From: Roseiarcus sp963835955
Lineage (GTDB): Bacteria > Pseudomonadota > Alphaproteobacteria > Rhizobiales > Beijerinckiaceae
Assembly: GCA_963835955.1 (NCBI GenBank)
Contig: CAWIHZ010000006.1
Span: 52,283 to 116,282, forward strand
Direction of reading: 5' to 3'
Length of the DNA stretch: 64,000 nucleotides
Part shown: one piece after another, positions 8,318-18,813 of the stretch
Numbering within the stretch: the stretch's first letter is position 1
Layout of the letters: every line of letters begins with the position of its first letter
Program-made: the position numbers and the translations under genes
The notes under the pieces: generated by a model
Told to the model about the DNA's origin: nothing
What the model saw: only the letters and a program-made list of their open reading frames with translations
The model's database searches: none

Positions 8318-9085
8318 GAAGTTTGCCTTGCCGCCCCTTCGCGCCGTCGTGGAGGCTGAGTTGGCCAAATGATCGACGGCTGCGCCCGCGTCTCCAACCA
8401 GCGCGTCCGCCGCCACGGCGAGAGGCAACACGACCGACAGCGGCGCATCGTCCAAGCGCCGAGCTTTTTGTTTTCCGAGCCTTCATCCCTGGCAAGGGCG
8501 CTCATAGCCCGTAGTGAGACGGGCGTCTCTCGACGCCATTTGAGCGCGCCGCCTTGCCCGAACGGCTTCGGTATAATGGCCCGTGTCCACGCATTCCGGC
8601 GTCGACGGCCCGCCGCCGCCAATGGCGGTTCCGGCCGGTGGCGGCATTATCTTCCTGAAAAGCCGAACCCGTGTTAGGATCGCCTCGACGATGAACCCGG
8701 GGCCGCTTGTCCCGGCGACGGCGGGACGCGTTTGGCGGGATCAGGAGCCGGAGAAAAAAACAATTTGGATTCGCGCATAAACCCTTGAAAAGGCTCAATT
8801 CGCGGAAGGGAATCGTTTGGATTCCGCTTCCCCTGGCTTTGCTCTGGCTTCCCCTGGCTTTGCTCCGGCTTCCGTGGACTTGGATTCCATTGCCGCTGGC
8901 TTGGATCGGCGGCCCGGCGAGGGCTGGCGCGAAGCGCTCGACATCCGATTAGGAGATCCTGCGGATCAGGCGCAGCGCGCCAACCGGCCCTCGTCCCCCA
9001 TTTCCCAAATCCCCCGAACTGCCCTATTCCGTCCGGCTTAATGAATCGGGGCCGGACCGCCGGCCCGCGCGGGAGACATTCGGGC
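8318..9085. other. non-coding stretch before murC, with unassigned coding debris
   Basis: No complete gene. Between 8318 and 8455 the reverse strand encodes PLSVVLPLAVAADALVGDAG, which reads like real protein but matches no family I can name; it has no start and is fused to transposon sequence. Bases 8500-8820 hold nothing recognisable. A 21-bp tandem repeat lies at 8827-8889. The stretch carries whatever promoter serves murC; no convincing one was found. Confidence 0.6.
8827..8889 (+). repeat. 21-bp tandem repeat, two full copies and one degenerate
   Basis: A 21-base unit beginning CTTCCCCTGGCTTTGCTC occurs at 8827-8847 and 8848-8868 with one difference. A diverged third unit follows at 8869-8889. 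It is not within a recognisable gene. Confidence 0.8.
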
Positions 9086-10495
<1,410 letters not shown>

Positions 10496-10511
10496 GAGCG
10501 GCGCTGCGTCG

Positions 10512-11438
10512 ATGAGCTTTCCCGACATTGTCGGCGATCTGAGGGGGCTCGCGCCGCGGCTGCGCGGGCGCCTGGTCGCCAACGCCCCGATCGCCGAGAC
10601 GACCTGGTTTCGGGTCGGCGGCCCGGCGCAGGTCCTGGCGTCGCCGGCCGACGAGGAGGATTTGGCGTATTTCCTCAGCGCGCTGCCGCGCGAGATTCCG
10701 GTGACAACGATCGGTCTCGGCTCCAATCTGATCGTCAGGGACGGCGGCGTCGAAGGGATTGTCGTGCGCCTCGGCGGGCGGGGATTCGGAGCGATCGAAT
10801 GCGCGGCCGAGGCGCGAATCGTCGCTGGGGCCGCCGCGCCGGATCAGCGCGTCGCCAAGGCGGCGGCCGAGGCCGGCGTCGACGGCCTGGCTTTCCTGCG
10901 CGGCGTTCCCGGTTCGATCGGCGGGGCGCTGCGCATGAACGCCGGGGCTCACGGCGGCGAGATCAAGGATGTGCTGATCGAGGCGCGCGGCGTCGACCGC
11001 TCCGGCGCCCGGCGGGCCTTCTCGAACGCGGATCTCGGCTTTGCCTATCGCCACAGTCGCGCTCCCGACGACATCGTCTTCACCGGCGCGACGTTTCAGG
11101 GCCGCCCGGGCGACCCCGTCGCGATCCATGCCGAGATGGAGCGAATCACCCGCGCGCGCGAAGCGACGCAGCCGATCCGCGAAAAGACCGGCGGCTCGAC
11201 GTTCAAGAATCCGGTCGGGTTCAAGGCCTGGGAGCTGATCGACAAGGCGGGCTGTCGCGGACTGCGCCGCGGCGACGCGCAGGTGTCGGCCATGCACTGC
11301 AACTTTCTCATCAATCTCGGGCAAGCGAGGGCCGCCGACCTTGAAGCGCTCGGCGAGGAGGTGCGGCGCCGGGTCCTCGCCAGCAGCGGGGTCGCGCTCG
11401 AATGGGAGATCAGGCGAATCGGCGCCGCGAGGTTTTGA
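10512..11438 (+). CDS. murB: UDP-N-acetylenolpyruvoylglucosamine reductase
   Basis: A 308-residue FAD enzyme that reduces UDP-GlcNAc-enolpyruvate to UDP-MurNAc. The FAD domain shows TTIGLGSNLIVRDGG, and FLRGVPGSIGGALRMNAGA is the family signature. GGSTFKNP holds the catalytic serine of type I MurB. The start at 10512 follows the murC stop by 16 bases, so the two are co-transcribed. Its substrate is the product of MurA, encoded 10 kb downstream in the same block. Confidence 0.95.
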   Translation: MSFPDIVGDLRGLAPRLRGRLVANAPIAETTWFRVGGPAQVLASPADEEDLAYFLSALPREIPVTTIGLGSNLIVRDGGVEGIVVRLGGRGFGAIECAAEARIVAGAAAPDQRVAKAAAEAGVDGLAFLRGVPGSIGGALRMNAGAHGGEIKDVLIEARGVDRSGARRAFSNADLGFAYRHSRAPDDIVFTGATFQGRPGDPVAIHAEMERITRAREATQPIREKTGGSTFKNPVGFKAWELIDKAGCRGLRRGDAQVSAMHCNFLINLGQARAADLEALGEEVRRRVLASSGVALEWEIRRIGAARF

Positions 11439-11532
11439 CCCAATCTAGGCCGGCCATCTGGCCTGCGTTGACCTTTCGCGCGCGCAATTCAGCTATTTTT
11501 CCGCAATCTTCCCCAACGTCGAGCCGCCCCGG

Positions 11533-11572
11533 TTAACGGCTCGTTAAGTCCCACGACTTAATTCTAACTTAA
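11533..11572 (+). promoter_or_regulatory. two tandem CtrA-type boxes upstream of ddl-ftsQ-ftsA
   Basis: TTAA-CGGCTCG-TTAA at 11533-11547 and TTAA-TTCTAAC-TTAA at 11558-11572 both fit the TTAA-N7-TTAA consensus bound by the cell-cycle regulator CtrA in alphaproteobacteria. Their starts are 25 bases apart, and the second ends 38 bases before the ddl start, inside the only sizeable gap between murB and ftsA. CtrA control of ftsQA is known in Caulobacter; occupancy here is inferred from the match. Confidence 0.65.
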
Positions 11573-11610
11573 CTTTGCCGATTGGCGGAGCGTTAGGGAA
11601 ATGGCGGGCG

Positions 11611-12531
11611 ATGAAGCATGTCGCGGTCCTGATGGGCGGCTGGTCGGCCGAGCGTCCGGTCTCGCTCAATTCCGGGCGGGGCTGCGCCGACGCGCTGGAG
11701 GCGATGGGCTACCGCGTCACCCGCATCGACGTCGATCGCGCCATCGCCGACACGCTGGCCAGGCTGAGGCCCGACGTCGCCTTCAACGCCCTGCATGGAC
11801 CGTCGGGCGAGGACGGAGCGATCCAGGGCCTGCTCGAGATCCTGCGCATCCCCTACACCCATTCGGGCGTGTTGGCCTCGGCGCTGGCGACCCAGAAGGA
11901 CCTCGCCAAGATCGTGCTCGAGGCGGCGGGGATTCCCGTCCCCTTCGGGATAACGGTCGATCGTCACGAGGCCGCGCGCCGCCACGTGCTGACGCCGCCC
12001 TACGTGCTCAAACCAGTCAACGAGGGTTCGTCCCTAGGGGTCGTCATCGTCAAGCAAGACCGCGCCGATCCGCCACAGGAGGTCGGGCGAGAGGACTGGC
12101 CCTATGGCGACAGGGTGCTCGCGGAGCAATTCGTCGACGGCAAGGAACTGACCTGCGCGACAATGGGCGACCGGGTGCTTGGCGTGATCGAAGTCCAGCC
12201 TGTTTCCGAAGCGTTCTACGGATACGACGCAAAATACGCGAAAGGAGGCTCACGTCATGTCCTACCGGCAGAGATTAAACCGAATATTTACCATAAGGTT
12301 CAAGAATTGACGCTCAGGGCCCATCGAGCCCTGGGTTGTCGCGGGGTTAGCCGCGCCGACTTTCGGTTCGACGAGTCGAAGGGCGAAGAGGGCGAGCTGG
12401 TGTGTCTCGAGGTCAACACGCAGCCGGGCATGACGGAAACGTCGCTGGTGCCGGAAATGGCGGCCCACGCGGGCCTGTCGTTTGGCGAGCTGGTCGCCTG
12501 GATGGTGGAGGACGCGTCGTGCGACCGTTGA
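11611..12531 (+). CDS. ddl: D-alanine--D-alanine ligase
   Basis: A 306-residue ATP-grasp enzyme that joins two D-alanines for the peptidoglycan stem. It begins MKHVAVLMGGWSAERPVSLN. It shows ALHGPSGEDGAIQGLLE, the ATP-grasp segment PYVLKPVNEGSSLGV near residue 135, and the late metal/ATP site CLEVNTQPGMTETSLVPE. The ATG at 11611 gives the conserved N-terminus; an in-frame codon at 11575 would add twelve unconserved residues. It overlaps ftsQ by 13 bases. Two CtrA-type boxes lie just upstream. Confidence 0.95.
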   Translation: MKHVAVLMGGWSAERPVSLNSGRGCADALEAMGYRVTRIDVDRAIADTLARLRPDVAFNALHGPSGEDGAIQGLLEILRIPYTHSGVLASALATQKDLAKIVLEAAGIPVPFGITVDRHEAARRHVLTPPYVLKPVNEGSSLGVVIVKQDRADPPQEVGREDWPYGDRVLAEQFVDGKELTCATMGDRVLGVIEVQPVSEAFYGYDAKYAKGGSRHVLPAEIKPNIYHKVQELTLRAHRALGCRGVSRADFRFDESKGEEGELVCLEVNTQPGMTETSLVPEMAAHAGLSFGELVAWMVEDASCDR

Positions 12532-13457
12532 GCGGGGCGTTGGCATGGGAGCAGAACGCCCGGCCCGCGCTGGCCGGCATTCCAGCGGAAGCGCGCCCGC
12601 CCAAGGTTCTGCTGCGCGGCGAACGCGCGGCCCGTGGCTCGAGGCGCTGGCGGATTCCGCTCGACCGTCCGGCGCCGCTCGGGCTGGAAATCGCGCTTGC
12701 CCTCGCGGTTCTCCTCGCGGCGGCGGGACTGGGCGCCTTGCGGGGCGGGCAACTTCATGAGTTTGCGGCGCGGCACGGCGGCGTTGGCGACTTTCTCGCC
12801 CGGTCGCTCGGCTTCGGCGTCGACATCGTGACCGTGTCCGGCGCGATCCATATGACAGAGCCGCGAATTCTGTCGATCGCCGGCATCAATTCGACAACGT
12901 CGCTTCCCTTTTTTGATGTCGCCGAGGCGCGCGCGCGGCTCGAGGCCGATCCGCTCGTCAAGCAGGCGAGCGTGCGCAAGCTCTATCCGGATCGGATCGT
13001 TATCAATATCGTCGAACGCACGCCCTATGGCGTCTGGCAGAAGGACGGGCGGATTCGCGTCATCGCCGCCGACGGCGGGCCGATCGACGACGTCCGTGAC
13101 GGCCGCTACGTCGATCTGCCCTTTGTCGTCGGGGTAGGCGCCAATACGCGCGTTCGCGAATTCACCGCGCTGCTCGGAGCCATGGAGGAATTGCGGCCGC
13201 GCGTCGAGGCGGGGATGCTGATCGGCCAGCGCCGCTGGGATCTCAAGCTCAAGTCGGGAATCGAGATCAAGCTGCCGGAAGCCGATCCAAAGTCCGCGAT
13301 CGAAACCCTGCTCGCCCTCCAGCGCCAGTCTCGCATCCTCGAGCGCGACGTTCTTGCCCTCGACTTTCGCGTCCCGGGCCGGGTCTTTGTCCGTCTATCG
13401 CAGGACGCGGCGGCCGCCTGGTCCGAGGCGCATTCAAAGAAGGGGGCGCGGCCATGA
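12519..13457 (+). CDS. ftsQ: cell division protein FtsQ
   Basis: A 312-residue bitopic inner-membrane division protein. It has a basic cytoplasmic N-terminus, one membrane segment (LEIALALAVLLAAAGLGAL, about residues 53-71), then a POTRA domain beginning VSGAIHMTEPRILSIAGI, and the beta domain with VERTPYGVWQKDGRI. It links early and late divisome proteins. The GTG at 12519, overlapping ddl, was chosen because no in-frame ATG precedes the membrane segment. The 3' end overlaps ftsA by four bases. Confidence 0.9.
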   Translation: MRPLSGALAWEQNARPALAGIPAEARPPKVLLRGERAARGSRRWRIPLDRPAPLGLEIALALAVLLAAAGLGALRGGQLHEFAARHGGVGDFLARSLGFGVDIVTVSGAIHMTEPRILSIAGINSTTSLPFFDVAEARARLEADPLVKQASVRKLYPDRIVINIVERTPYGVWQKDGRIRVIAADGGPIDDVRDGRYVDLPFVVGVGANTRVREFTALLGAMEELRPRVEAGMLIGQRRWDLKLKSGIEIKLPEADPKSAIETLLALQRQSRILERDVLALDFRVPGRVFVRLSQDAAAAWSEAHSKKGARP

Positions 13458-14770
13458 GCTTCAACCCGCTGCCGCCGCGCATGCGCCAGATTCCCGCGCG
13501 CAAAAGCGCGATCCTGTCGGTGCTCGATGTCGGCGCCTCGAAGATCGTCTGCCTGATCGCGCGGCTGACGCCGATGGAGCCTTCCGATTCGCTGCGCGGC
13601 CGCACCCACCGTTGCAAAGTGCTCGGCATCGGCCACCAGCGCTCGAACGGCGTCAAGGGGGGAGCGGTCGTCGACCTCCACGCGGCCGAGCAGGCGGCGC
13701 GCCTTGCGATCGACGCGGCCGAGCGCATGGCCGGCGTCGAAGTCGGCGGCGTCATCGTCAACATGTCTGGCGGCCTTCTGGCTTCACGACGCTTCGCCGC
13801 CAAAGCGGCCCTGCGCGGCAAGATGGTTTCCGAGCATGACATTCGCCGCGTTCTTGAGGCCGCCGCGGCGGGCAACGCCCAGCCCGGGCGAACCGTTCTG
13901 CATGGGCTTCCGACCGGATTCTGGCTGGACGCCGCGAGCGGCGTTCGCGATCCCCAAGGCATGATCGGCGAGGAGCTCGGCGCCGACCTTCACCTCGCGT
14001 CGTGCGATTCGGCGACCGCGCGCAACCTGATGCTGGCGGTCGAGCGCTGCCATCTGCGCGTCGAGGCGATGGTCGCGACGCCCTATGCCGCCGGGCTGTC
14101 GACGCTGGTCGACGACGAGGCCGAGCTGGGCGCAGCCGTCATCGATTTCGGCGGCGGATCGACGACGGTCGGCGTTTTTTCCGGCGGCCGGCTCATTCAC
14201 GTCGACGCCGTGGCGGTCGGCGGCATTCATGTGACGCGCGACATCGCCCGCGGGCTCAATGTCGCTATCGCCGACGCCGAACGCCTCAAGACGCTTTACG
14301 GCGCCTGCATCGTCTCCGCGTCCGACGATCGCGAATCGATCGCCATCCACCGGCTTGGCGACGACATGGATCACCCGAGCCATCTGCCGAAGTCCGAACT
14401 GCTGCGGATCATTAGGCCGCGGGTCGAGGAAATCCTGGAGCTCGTGCGCGATCGGCTTCGCGCTTCCGGCCACGCCGCGCAGGCCGGGCGGAGGCTCGTG
14501 ATGACCGGCGGGGCGTGTCAATTGACCGGGATGCCCGAACTCGCCCGCGCGATCATTTCGAGCGAGGTCCGCATTGGCCGCCCGCTCGGAATCGAGGGCC
14601 TGCCGGAATCCGGCAAGAGCCCCTCCTTCGCCGCCGCCGTCGGATTGATGGTCTATCCGCAGGTGGCGGGCCTCGAATTTCATGAACCGGCGCGGCTTGC
14701 CTCGCGGCAGGCGGATGAGGAGAGCGGGTACGCGGCCCGGGTAGGGCGGTGGTTGAAGGAGAGTTTCTAA
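13454..14770 (+). CDS. ftsA: cell division protein FtsA
   Basis: A 438-residue actin-like ATPase that tethers FtsZ to the membrane. The phosphate loops LDVGASKIVCLIAR (about residue 25) and IDFGGGSTTVGVF (about 232), and the adenosine motif VMTGGACQLTGM (about 350), are clear. The C-terminus ARVGRWLKESF is the amphipathic membrane helix. The ATG overlaps the ftsQ stop (ATGA), so translation is probably coupled. ftsZ begins 96 bases downstream. Confidence 0.95.
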   Translation: MSFNPLPPRMRQIPARKSAILSVLDVGASKIVCLIARLTPMEPSDSLRGRTHRCKVLGIGHQRSNGVKGGAVVDLHAAEQAARLAIDAAERMAGVEVGGVIVNMSGGLLASRRFAAKAALRGKMVSEHDIRRVLEAAAAGNAQPGRTVLHGLPTGFWLDAASGVRDPQGMIGEELGADLHLASCDSATARNLMLAVERCHLRVEAMVATPYAAGLSTLVDDEAELGAAVIDFGGGSTTVGVFSGGRLIHVDAVAVGGIHVTRDIARGLNVAIADAERLKTLYGACIVSASDDRESIAIHRLGDDMDHPSHLPKSELLRIIRPRVEEILELVRDRLRASGHAAQAGRRLVMTGGACQLTGMPELARAIISSEVRIGRPLGIEGLPESGKSPSFAAAVGLMVYPQVAGLEFHEPARLASRQADEESGYAARVGRWLKESF

Positions 14771-14866
14771 CCGGAGTTCTGGGCCTTCGCCTGCGGCGAG
14801 GCGTCGAGAAAAGGCTTTTACGCATTCGAATCAGCGCCGGCGGGCGCCCAACGGAGTGAGGCAGGC

Positions 14867-16480
14867 ATGTCGATTAACATCAAGGCGCCCGAACTCAGGG
14901 AATTGAAGCCGCGCATCATGGTTTGCGGCGTCGGCGGCGCGGGCGGCAACGCCGTCAACAACATGATCGTCTCCGGTCTTTCCGGAGTCGATTTCATCGT
15001 CGCCAACACGGACGCGCAGGCCCTGACCTCTTCGCGCGCCGAGCGCATTATCCAGATGGGCCTTCAGGTGACGGAAGGTCTGGGCGCCGGCTCCAAGCCT
15101 GAAATCGGCAAGGCGGCGGCCGAGGAAGCGCTCGAGGAGATCCGCGACCATCTCGCTGGCGCGCACATGGTCTTCGTCACCGCCGGCATGGGCGGCGGCA
15201 CTGGAACGGGCGCGGCGCCGGTCATCGCCAAGGCCGCGCGCGAAATGGGCATCCTGACGGTCGGCGTCGTCACCAAGCCGTTCCATTTCGAAGGCGGCCG
15301 GCGCATGCGGGTGGCCGAGACCGGAATCTCCGAACTGCACAAGGCGGTCGACACCCTCATCATCATCCCCAATCAGAACCTGTTCCGCGTCGCCAACGAG
15401 AAGACCACTTTCGCCGACGCCTTCGCGATGGCCGATCAGGTCCTCTATTCCGGTGTCGCTTGCATCACTGACCTGATGGTGAAAGAGGGCCTCATCAACC
15501 TCGATTTCGCCGACGTCCGCTCCATCATGAGCGAGATGGGCAAGGCGATGATGGGCACCGGCGAGGCGGCGGGCGAAAAGCGCGCGGTGCTTGCCGCCGA
15601 GGCTGCGATCGCCAATCCTCTTCTCGACGAGACCTCGATGCGTGGCGCGCGCGGGCTCCTCATTTCGATCACCGGCGGCAACGATCTGACGCTCTACGAG
15701 GTCGACGAGGCGGCGAGCCGCATACGTCAAGAAGTCGACGAGGAAGCCAACATCATTCTCGGAGCGACATTCGAGCCGGCGCTCGACGGCGTCGTGCGCG
15801 TTTCCGTGGTCGCGACCGGCATCGATCAGGCCTCGATCGCCCAGATTGAACCCGTAATCGTTCAGCCGCGGGCCGAAGTTCAGCCTCGGCCGCGCGCCCC
15901 GGCTCCGACGCCGATCCGCGCGACGCCGCCGTCGGAGAGCGAGGTCGCCGCGACCGCTCATGACTCGAGCGAGATGGCGACCCAGCCGGTCGCGGTCGCG
16001 TACAGCGCCTTCCCGGAGCCGATCGAGCCCCATTACGAACCGGAAGAGGCGGCCGCGCCCTTCATTCCGCCGGCGCCGGCGCCGATCGCCCGCGCCGCGC
16101 GAATGCCGCAGATCGAGGATCTGCCCCAGGTCGCGCAGAATCAGTTGCGCGCCGTGCGGGACGCGCAGGCTGGCGCCGCCGCGCCGCCGACCGAAACGCG
16201 CCGCCGATCGCTGCTGGAGAAACTGGCCGCCTTCGGCATCACGCGCAGCGACGAAGAGCCGGCGGCGAAGGCCCCATCGCCCTTGCTGACCGCCCCGCCG
16301 GCGCCGAGGCCGCACGCCGCGCCGCCGGCCCAAAGCGATCTCGTCCGGGCTCAGCGACAGCAGGCGGCGCGCGCGTCGTCGGGCGCTTTGGACCCGCATG
16401 GCCGACACGCCGCTCGTCCCCCGGTTTCGGACGACGACCACCTGGACATTCCCGCATTCCTGCGACGGCAGTCCAATTGA
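14867..16480 (+). CDS. ftsZ: cell division protein FtsZ
   Basis: A 537-residue tubulin-like GTPase that forms the division ring. The nucleotide motif GMGGGTGTGAAPVIA (about residues 107-121) and the T7 loop NLDFADVRSIM are intact. After residue 325 a long Pro/Ala-rich linker of about 190 residues leads to the conserved tail DDDHLDIPAFLRRQ, which binds FtsA and other partners; long linkers are usual in this order. GAGTGAGG precedes the ATG. A strong hairpin follows 24 bases after the stop, so lpxC probably has its own promoter. Confidence 0.96.
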   Translation: MSINIKAPELRELKPRIMVCGVGGAGGNAVNNMIVSGLSGVDFIVANTDAQALTSSRAERIIQMGLQVTEGLGAGSKPEIGKAAAEEALEEIRDHLAGAHMVFVTAGMGGGTGTGAAPVIAKAAREMGILTVGVVTKPFHFEGGRRMRVAETGISELHKAVDTLIIIPNQNLFRVANEKTTFADAFAMADQVLYSGVACITDLMVKEGLINLDFADVRSIMSEMGKAMMGTGEAAGEKRAVLAAEAAIANPLLDETSMRGARGLLISITGGNDLTLYEVDEAASRIRQEVDEEANIILGATFEPALDGVVRVSVVATGIDQASIAQIEPVIVQPRAEVQPRPRAPAPTPIRATPPSESEVAATAHDSSEMATQPVAVAYSAFPEPIEPHYEPEEAAAPFIPPAPAPIARAARMPQIEDLPQVAQNQLRAVRDAQAGAAAPPTETRRRSLLEKLAAFGITRSDEEPAAKAPSPLLTAPPAPRPHAAPPAQSDLVRAQRQQAARASSGALDPHGRHAARPPVSDDDHLDIPAFLRRQSN

Positions 16481-16503
16481 TTCGGCCGCTCGGGGCGGCC
16501 CCG

Positions 16504-16535
16504 TGCCCAGCCGCGGCTCGCGCCGCAGCTGGGCA
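16504..16535 (+). terminator. hairpin after ftsZ
   Basis: TGCCCAGC pairs with GCTGGGCA and, across one mismatch, GCGGC pairs with GCCGC around a TCGC loop. This gives a 13-pair stem. No T run follows directly, so it may act with Rho or as an RNA end-protecting hairpin rather than a textbook terminator. Confidence 0.6.
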
Positions 16536-16760
16536 GGGCGCGAAAATAATGATAAGATGAAATCGTAAAATATTGAAATATCAATATAATCGTGTTTTCG
16601 ACGTATTGTAACTTTTGTTCACCAAAGGTGATTTGGCCTCGTGGCCCTTGACCCCTAGTCTGCCCGAGGACCGCGAACCGCCGTCTAAAATGGTCTTTCG
16701 CTCCGTAACGCGGTCAACGCGGGGCAATTGAGGCTGGCGAGGGCCCGGGGACTTTTCAAG
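16536..16760 (+). promoter_or_regulatory. AT-rich intergenic region before lpxC
   Basis: From about 16540 to 16620 the sequence turns sharply AT-rich and contains a perfect inverted repeat, ATATTGA-N4-TCAATAT (16571-16588). After the ftsZ hairpin this is the obvious place for the lpxC promoter and a possible operator. I could not fix -35/-10 boxes with confidence. Confidence 0.4.
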
Positions 16761-17708
16761 ATGAGATTTGGCCTTCAGACAACGCTGCGCGACCGGGTGG
16801 CGATCAACGGCGCGGGCGTTCATTCGGCGGAGCCTGCTCATCTGACCCTTCATCCAGCAGACGTGGATTCAGGCGTCGTGTTTCTGCGTACGGGTCTGCC
16901 GGGCGGACGTGAACGTCTGCTGGAGGCCAAGCGGGCCAATGTGACCGACACTGCCCTGTGCACCGTTCTCGGCGACGGGTCGGGCGCCAGCGTCCGCACG
17001 GTCGAGCATCTTCTCGCCGCCATTTTCGGCCTGCAGGTCGATAACGTGCTGATTGAAATCGATGGGCCGGAGACCCCGGTCATGGACGGGTCCGCCGGCG
17101 AATTCGTCAGCGCCATCGATCAGGCCGGCCTTGTCGAGCAGTCGCGCGCGCGCCGCCATCTCAAAGTCCTCGAACCGGTCCGTGTCGAATGCGGCGGCGC
17201 TTACGCCGAGTTTCTGCCTGCGGAGAGCGGTTTCCGCCTCGATGTCGAGATCGACTTCGAATCGAAGGCGATCGGTCGCCAGCGCCGTCGCTTTAATCTC
17301 GATCCAGCGACGTTCCGTCGCGAGATCGCTCGCGCCCGGACGTTCGGATTCGTCGCCGATGTGGAGGAGCTCTGGCGATCCGGCCACGCGCTCGGCTCAT
17401 CGCTCGAAAATTCCGTCGCCATCGACGGCGATGCGATCCTCAATCCCGAGGGACTGCGCTACGCCGACGAATTCGTGCGCCACAAGGCGCTTGATGTCGT
17501 CGGCGATCTCTCGCTTGCCGGCGCGCCGATCATCGGCCTCTACCGGACTTATCGCCCCGGCCACAAACTCAACGCCATGGCGCTGAAGGCATTGCTCGAC
17601 CGGCGGTCGGCTTACGAATTCGTTGAAGCTCCGGCGTCGAAGGCTTTCCTCAAGCGTCTCGCGACGGGAGCGCATGCGCCAGCCGCGGCCTTCGCCGCCG
17701 CCGACTGA
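16761..17708 (+). CDS. lpxC: UDP-3-O-acyl-N-acetylglucosamine deacetylase
   Basis: A 315-residue zinc enzyme for the committed step of lipid A synthesis. Zinc ligands are visible in TVEHLLAAIFGL (about residues 76-87) and in RHKALDVVGDLSLAG (about 236-250); GHKLNAMALKAL holds the catalytic histidine. The ATG at 16761 gives MRFGLQTTLRDRV, the usual N-terminus; an upstream start at 16728 would add eleven unconserved residues. Linkage of lpxC to ftsZ and bamD is normal for Hyphomicrobiales. Confidence 0.95.
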   Translation: MRFGLQTTLRDRVAINGAGVHSAEPAHLTLHPADVDSGVVFLRTGLPGGRERLLEAKRANVTDTALCTVLGDGSGASVRTVEHLLAAIFGLQVDNVLIEIDGPETPVMDGSAGEFVSAIDQAGLVEQSRARRHLKVLEPVRVECGGAYAEFLPAESGFRLDVEIDFESKAIGRQRRRFNLDPATFRREIARARTFGFVADVEELWRSGHALGSSLENSVAIDGDAILNPEGLRYADEFVRHKALDVVGDLSLAGAPIIGLYRTYRPGHKLNAMALKALLDRRSAYEFVEAPASKAFLKRLATGAHAPAAAFAAAD

Positions 17709-17901
17709 TCTTCGGCGGGACGCGAGCGGGCGAATTTCTTTCGAGCCGCGATTTCCACGCGCCGCCGCGATCGGCAGCCAATTTTCACTTGCGCGCGATT
17801 TCTTCTCGTGTGGCGCACGCGCCCGGAGTGGGGTAAACAGCCGCTTCGCCGCGAACCTGGGCGGCGCAGTCGTCCTCCTGCAACCCATCGAGTTCCAAAG
17901 C

Positions 17902-18801
17902 ATGGCAAAGGTCGAATTCGGCATGACCCCATTCAGCGCCGGCAGGGCGCTGGCGCGGCGTAGCGCGGCCGCGGCCGCGCTGACCGCCATCGCCCTCTGC
18001 GCCTCCTCTTGTTCGATGTTTGACCAGTTCAACCCGTTCGGCGGCTCAAAGTACAAGATGGAGATCACACCGGACGTCCCGGCCACCAAGCTGTACGATC
18101 AGGGTCTCGAAAAACTTGCCAACGGCGCGCCGCAAGAGGCGGCGAAGAAATTCACCGACCTGGGCAAGCAATATCCCGATTCGGACTGGAGCCGCAAAGG
18201 CCTGTTGATGACGGTCTACGCCGATTATCGGGCCGGCGCCTATGAGGACGCGGAAACCGCCGCCGACCGGTATCTGAAGGAGTACGCGAAGTCGCCCGAT
18301 GCGGATTATGTCCTCTATCTGCAGGCGAACTCCTATTACGAGCAGATTCCGGATATTTCGCGCGATCAAGAGAAAGCGGCAAAGGCCCTGGCGGCTTTTC
18401 AGGCGGTGGTGCAGAAATATCCCAAGTCGGAATATGTCGAGGATTCGAAGTTCAAGATCACGGTCACCGAGGACCAGCTCGCGGGCAAGGAAATGTCGAT
18501 TGGCCGCTTTTACCTGAACCGGCGCAATTACACCGCGGCGATCAACCGATTCCGCAACGTGTTGCAATACTTTCAGACGACTCAACAGGCGCAGGAAGCG
18601 CTCTATCGTCTGGTCGAAGCCTATCTGGGCCTGGGGATCACCCAGGAGGCGCAGACGGCTGCGGCGGTCCTCGGCCATAACTTTCCCGACAGCCAGTGGT
18701 ACCGGGACGCCTATGCGCTGTTGAAGGGCAAAGGGCTCTCGCCGCACGAAAACGTTAATTCGTGGATCTCCAAGATCTACCATACGATCGTGCCGTCCTG
18801 A
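17902..18801 (+). CDS. bamD: outer membrane assembly lipoprotein BamD
   Basis: A 299-residue TPR lipoprotein of the BAM complex, which inserts beta-barrel proteins into the outer membrane. The signal segment (ALTAIALCASSC) ends in a lipobox cysteine near residue 36. Tandem TPR-like helices follow, such as KLYDQGLEKLANGAPQEAAK and AINRFRNVLQYFQTT. Two in-frame ATGs (17902 and 17923) are possible; the second has AAAGG upstream at modest spacing. recN follows after 12 bases. The 190-base gap before it shows nothing clear. Confidence 0.92.
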   Translation: MAKVEFGMTPFSAGRALARRSAAAAALTAIALCASSCSMFDQFNPFGGSKYKMEITPDVPATKLYDQGLEKLANGAPQEAAKKFTDLGKQYPDSDWSRKGLLMTVYADYRAGAYEDAETAADRYLKEYAKSPDADYVLYLQANSYYEQIPDISRDQEKAAKALAAFQAVVQKYPKSEYVEDSKFKITVTEDQLAGKEMSIGRFYLNRRNYTAAINRFRNVLQYFQTTQQAQEALYRLVEAYLGLGITQEAQTAAAVLGHNFPDSQWYRDAYALLKGKGLSPHENVNSWISKIYHTIVPS

Positions 18802-18813
18802 CGGGGCGCTTTC

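Noticed and set aside
8554..8580. TTGCCC ... TATAAT promoter-like pair
   Set aside because: The spacer is only about 12 bases, and no gene starts within 400 bases.
8827..8889. possible CRISPR-like array
   Set aside because: Units abut without spacers; it is a plain 21-bp tandem repeat.
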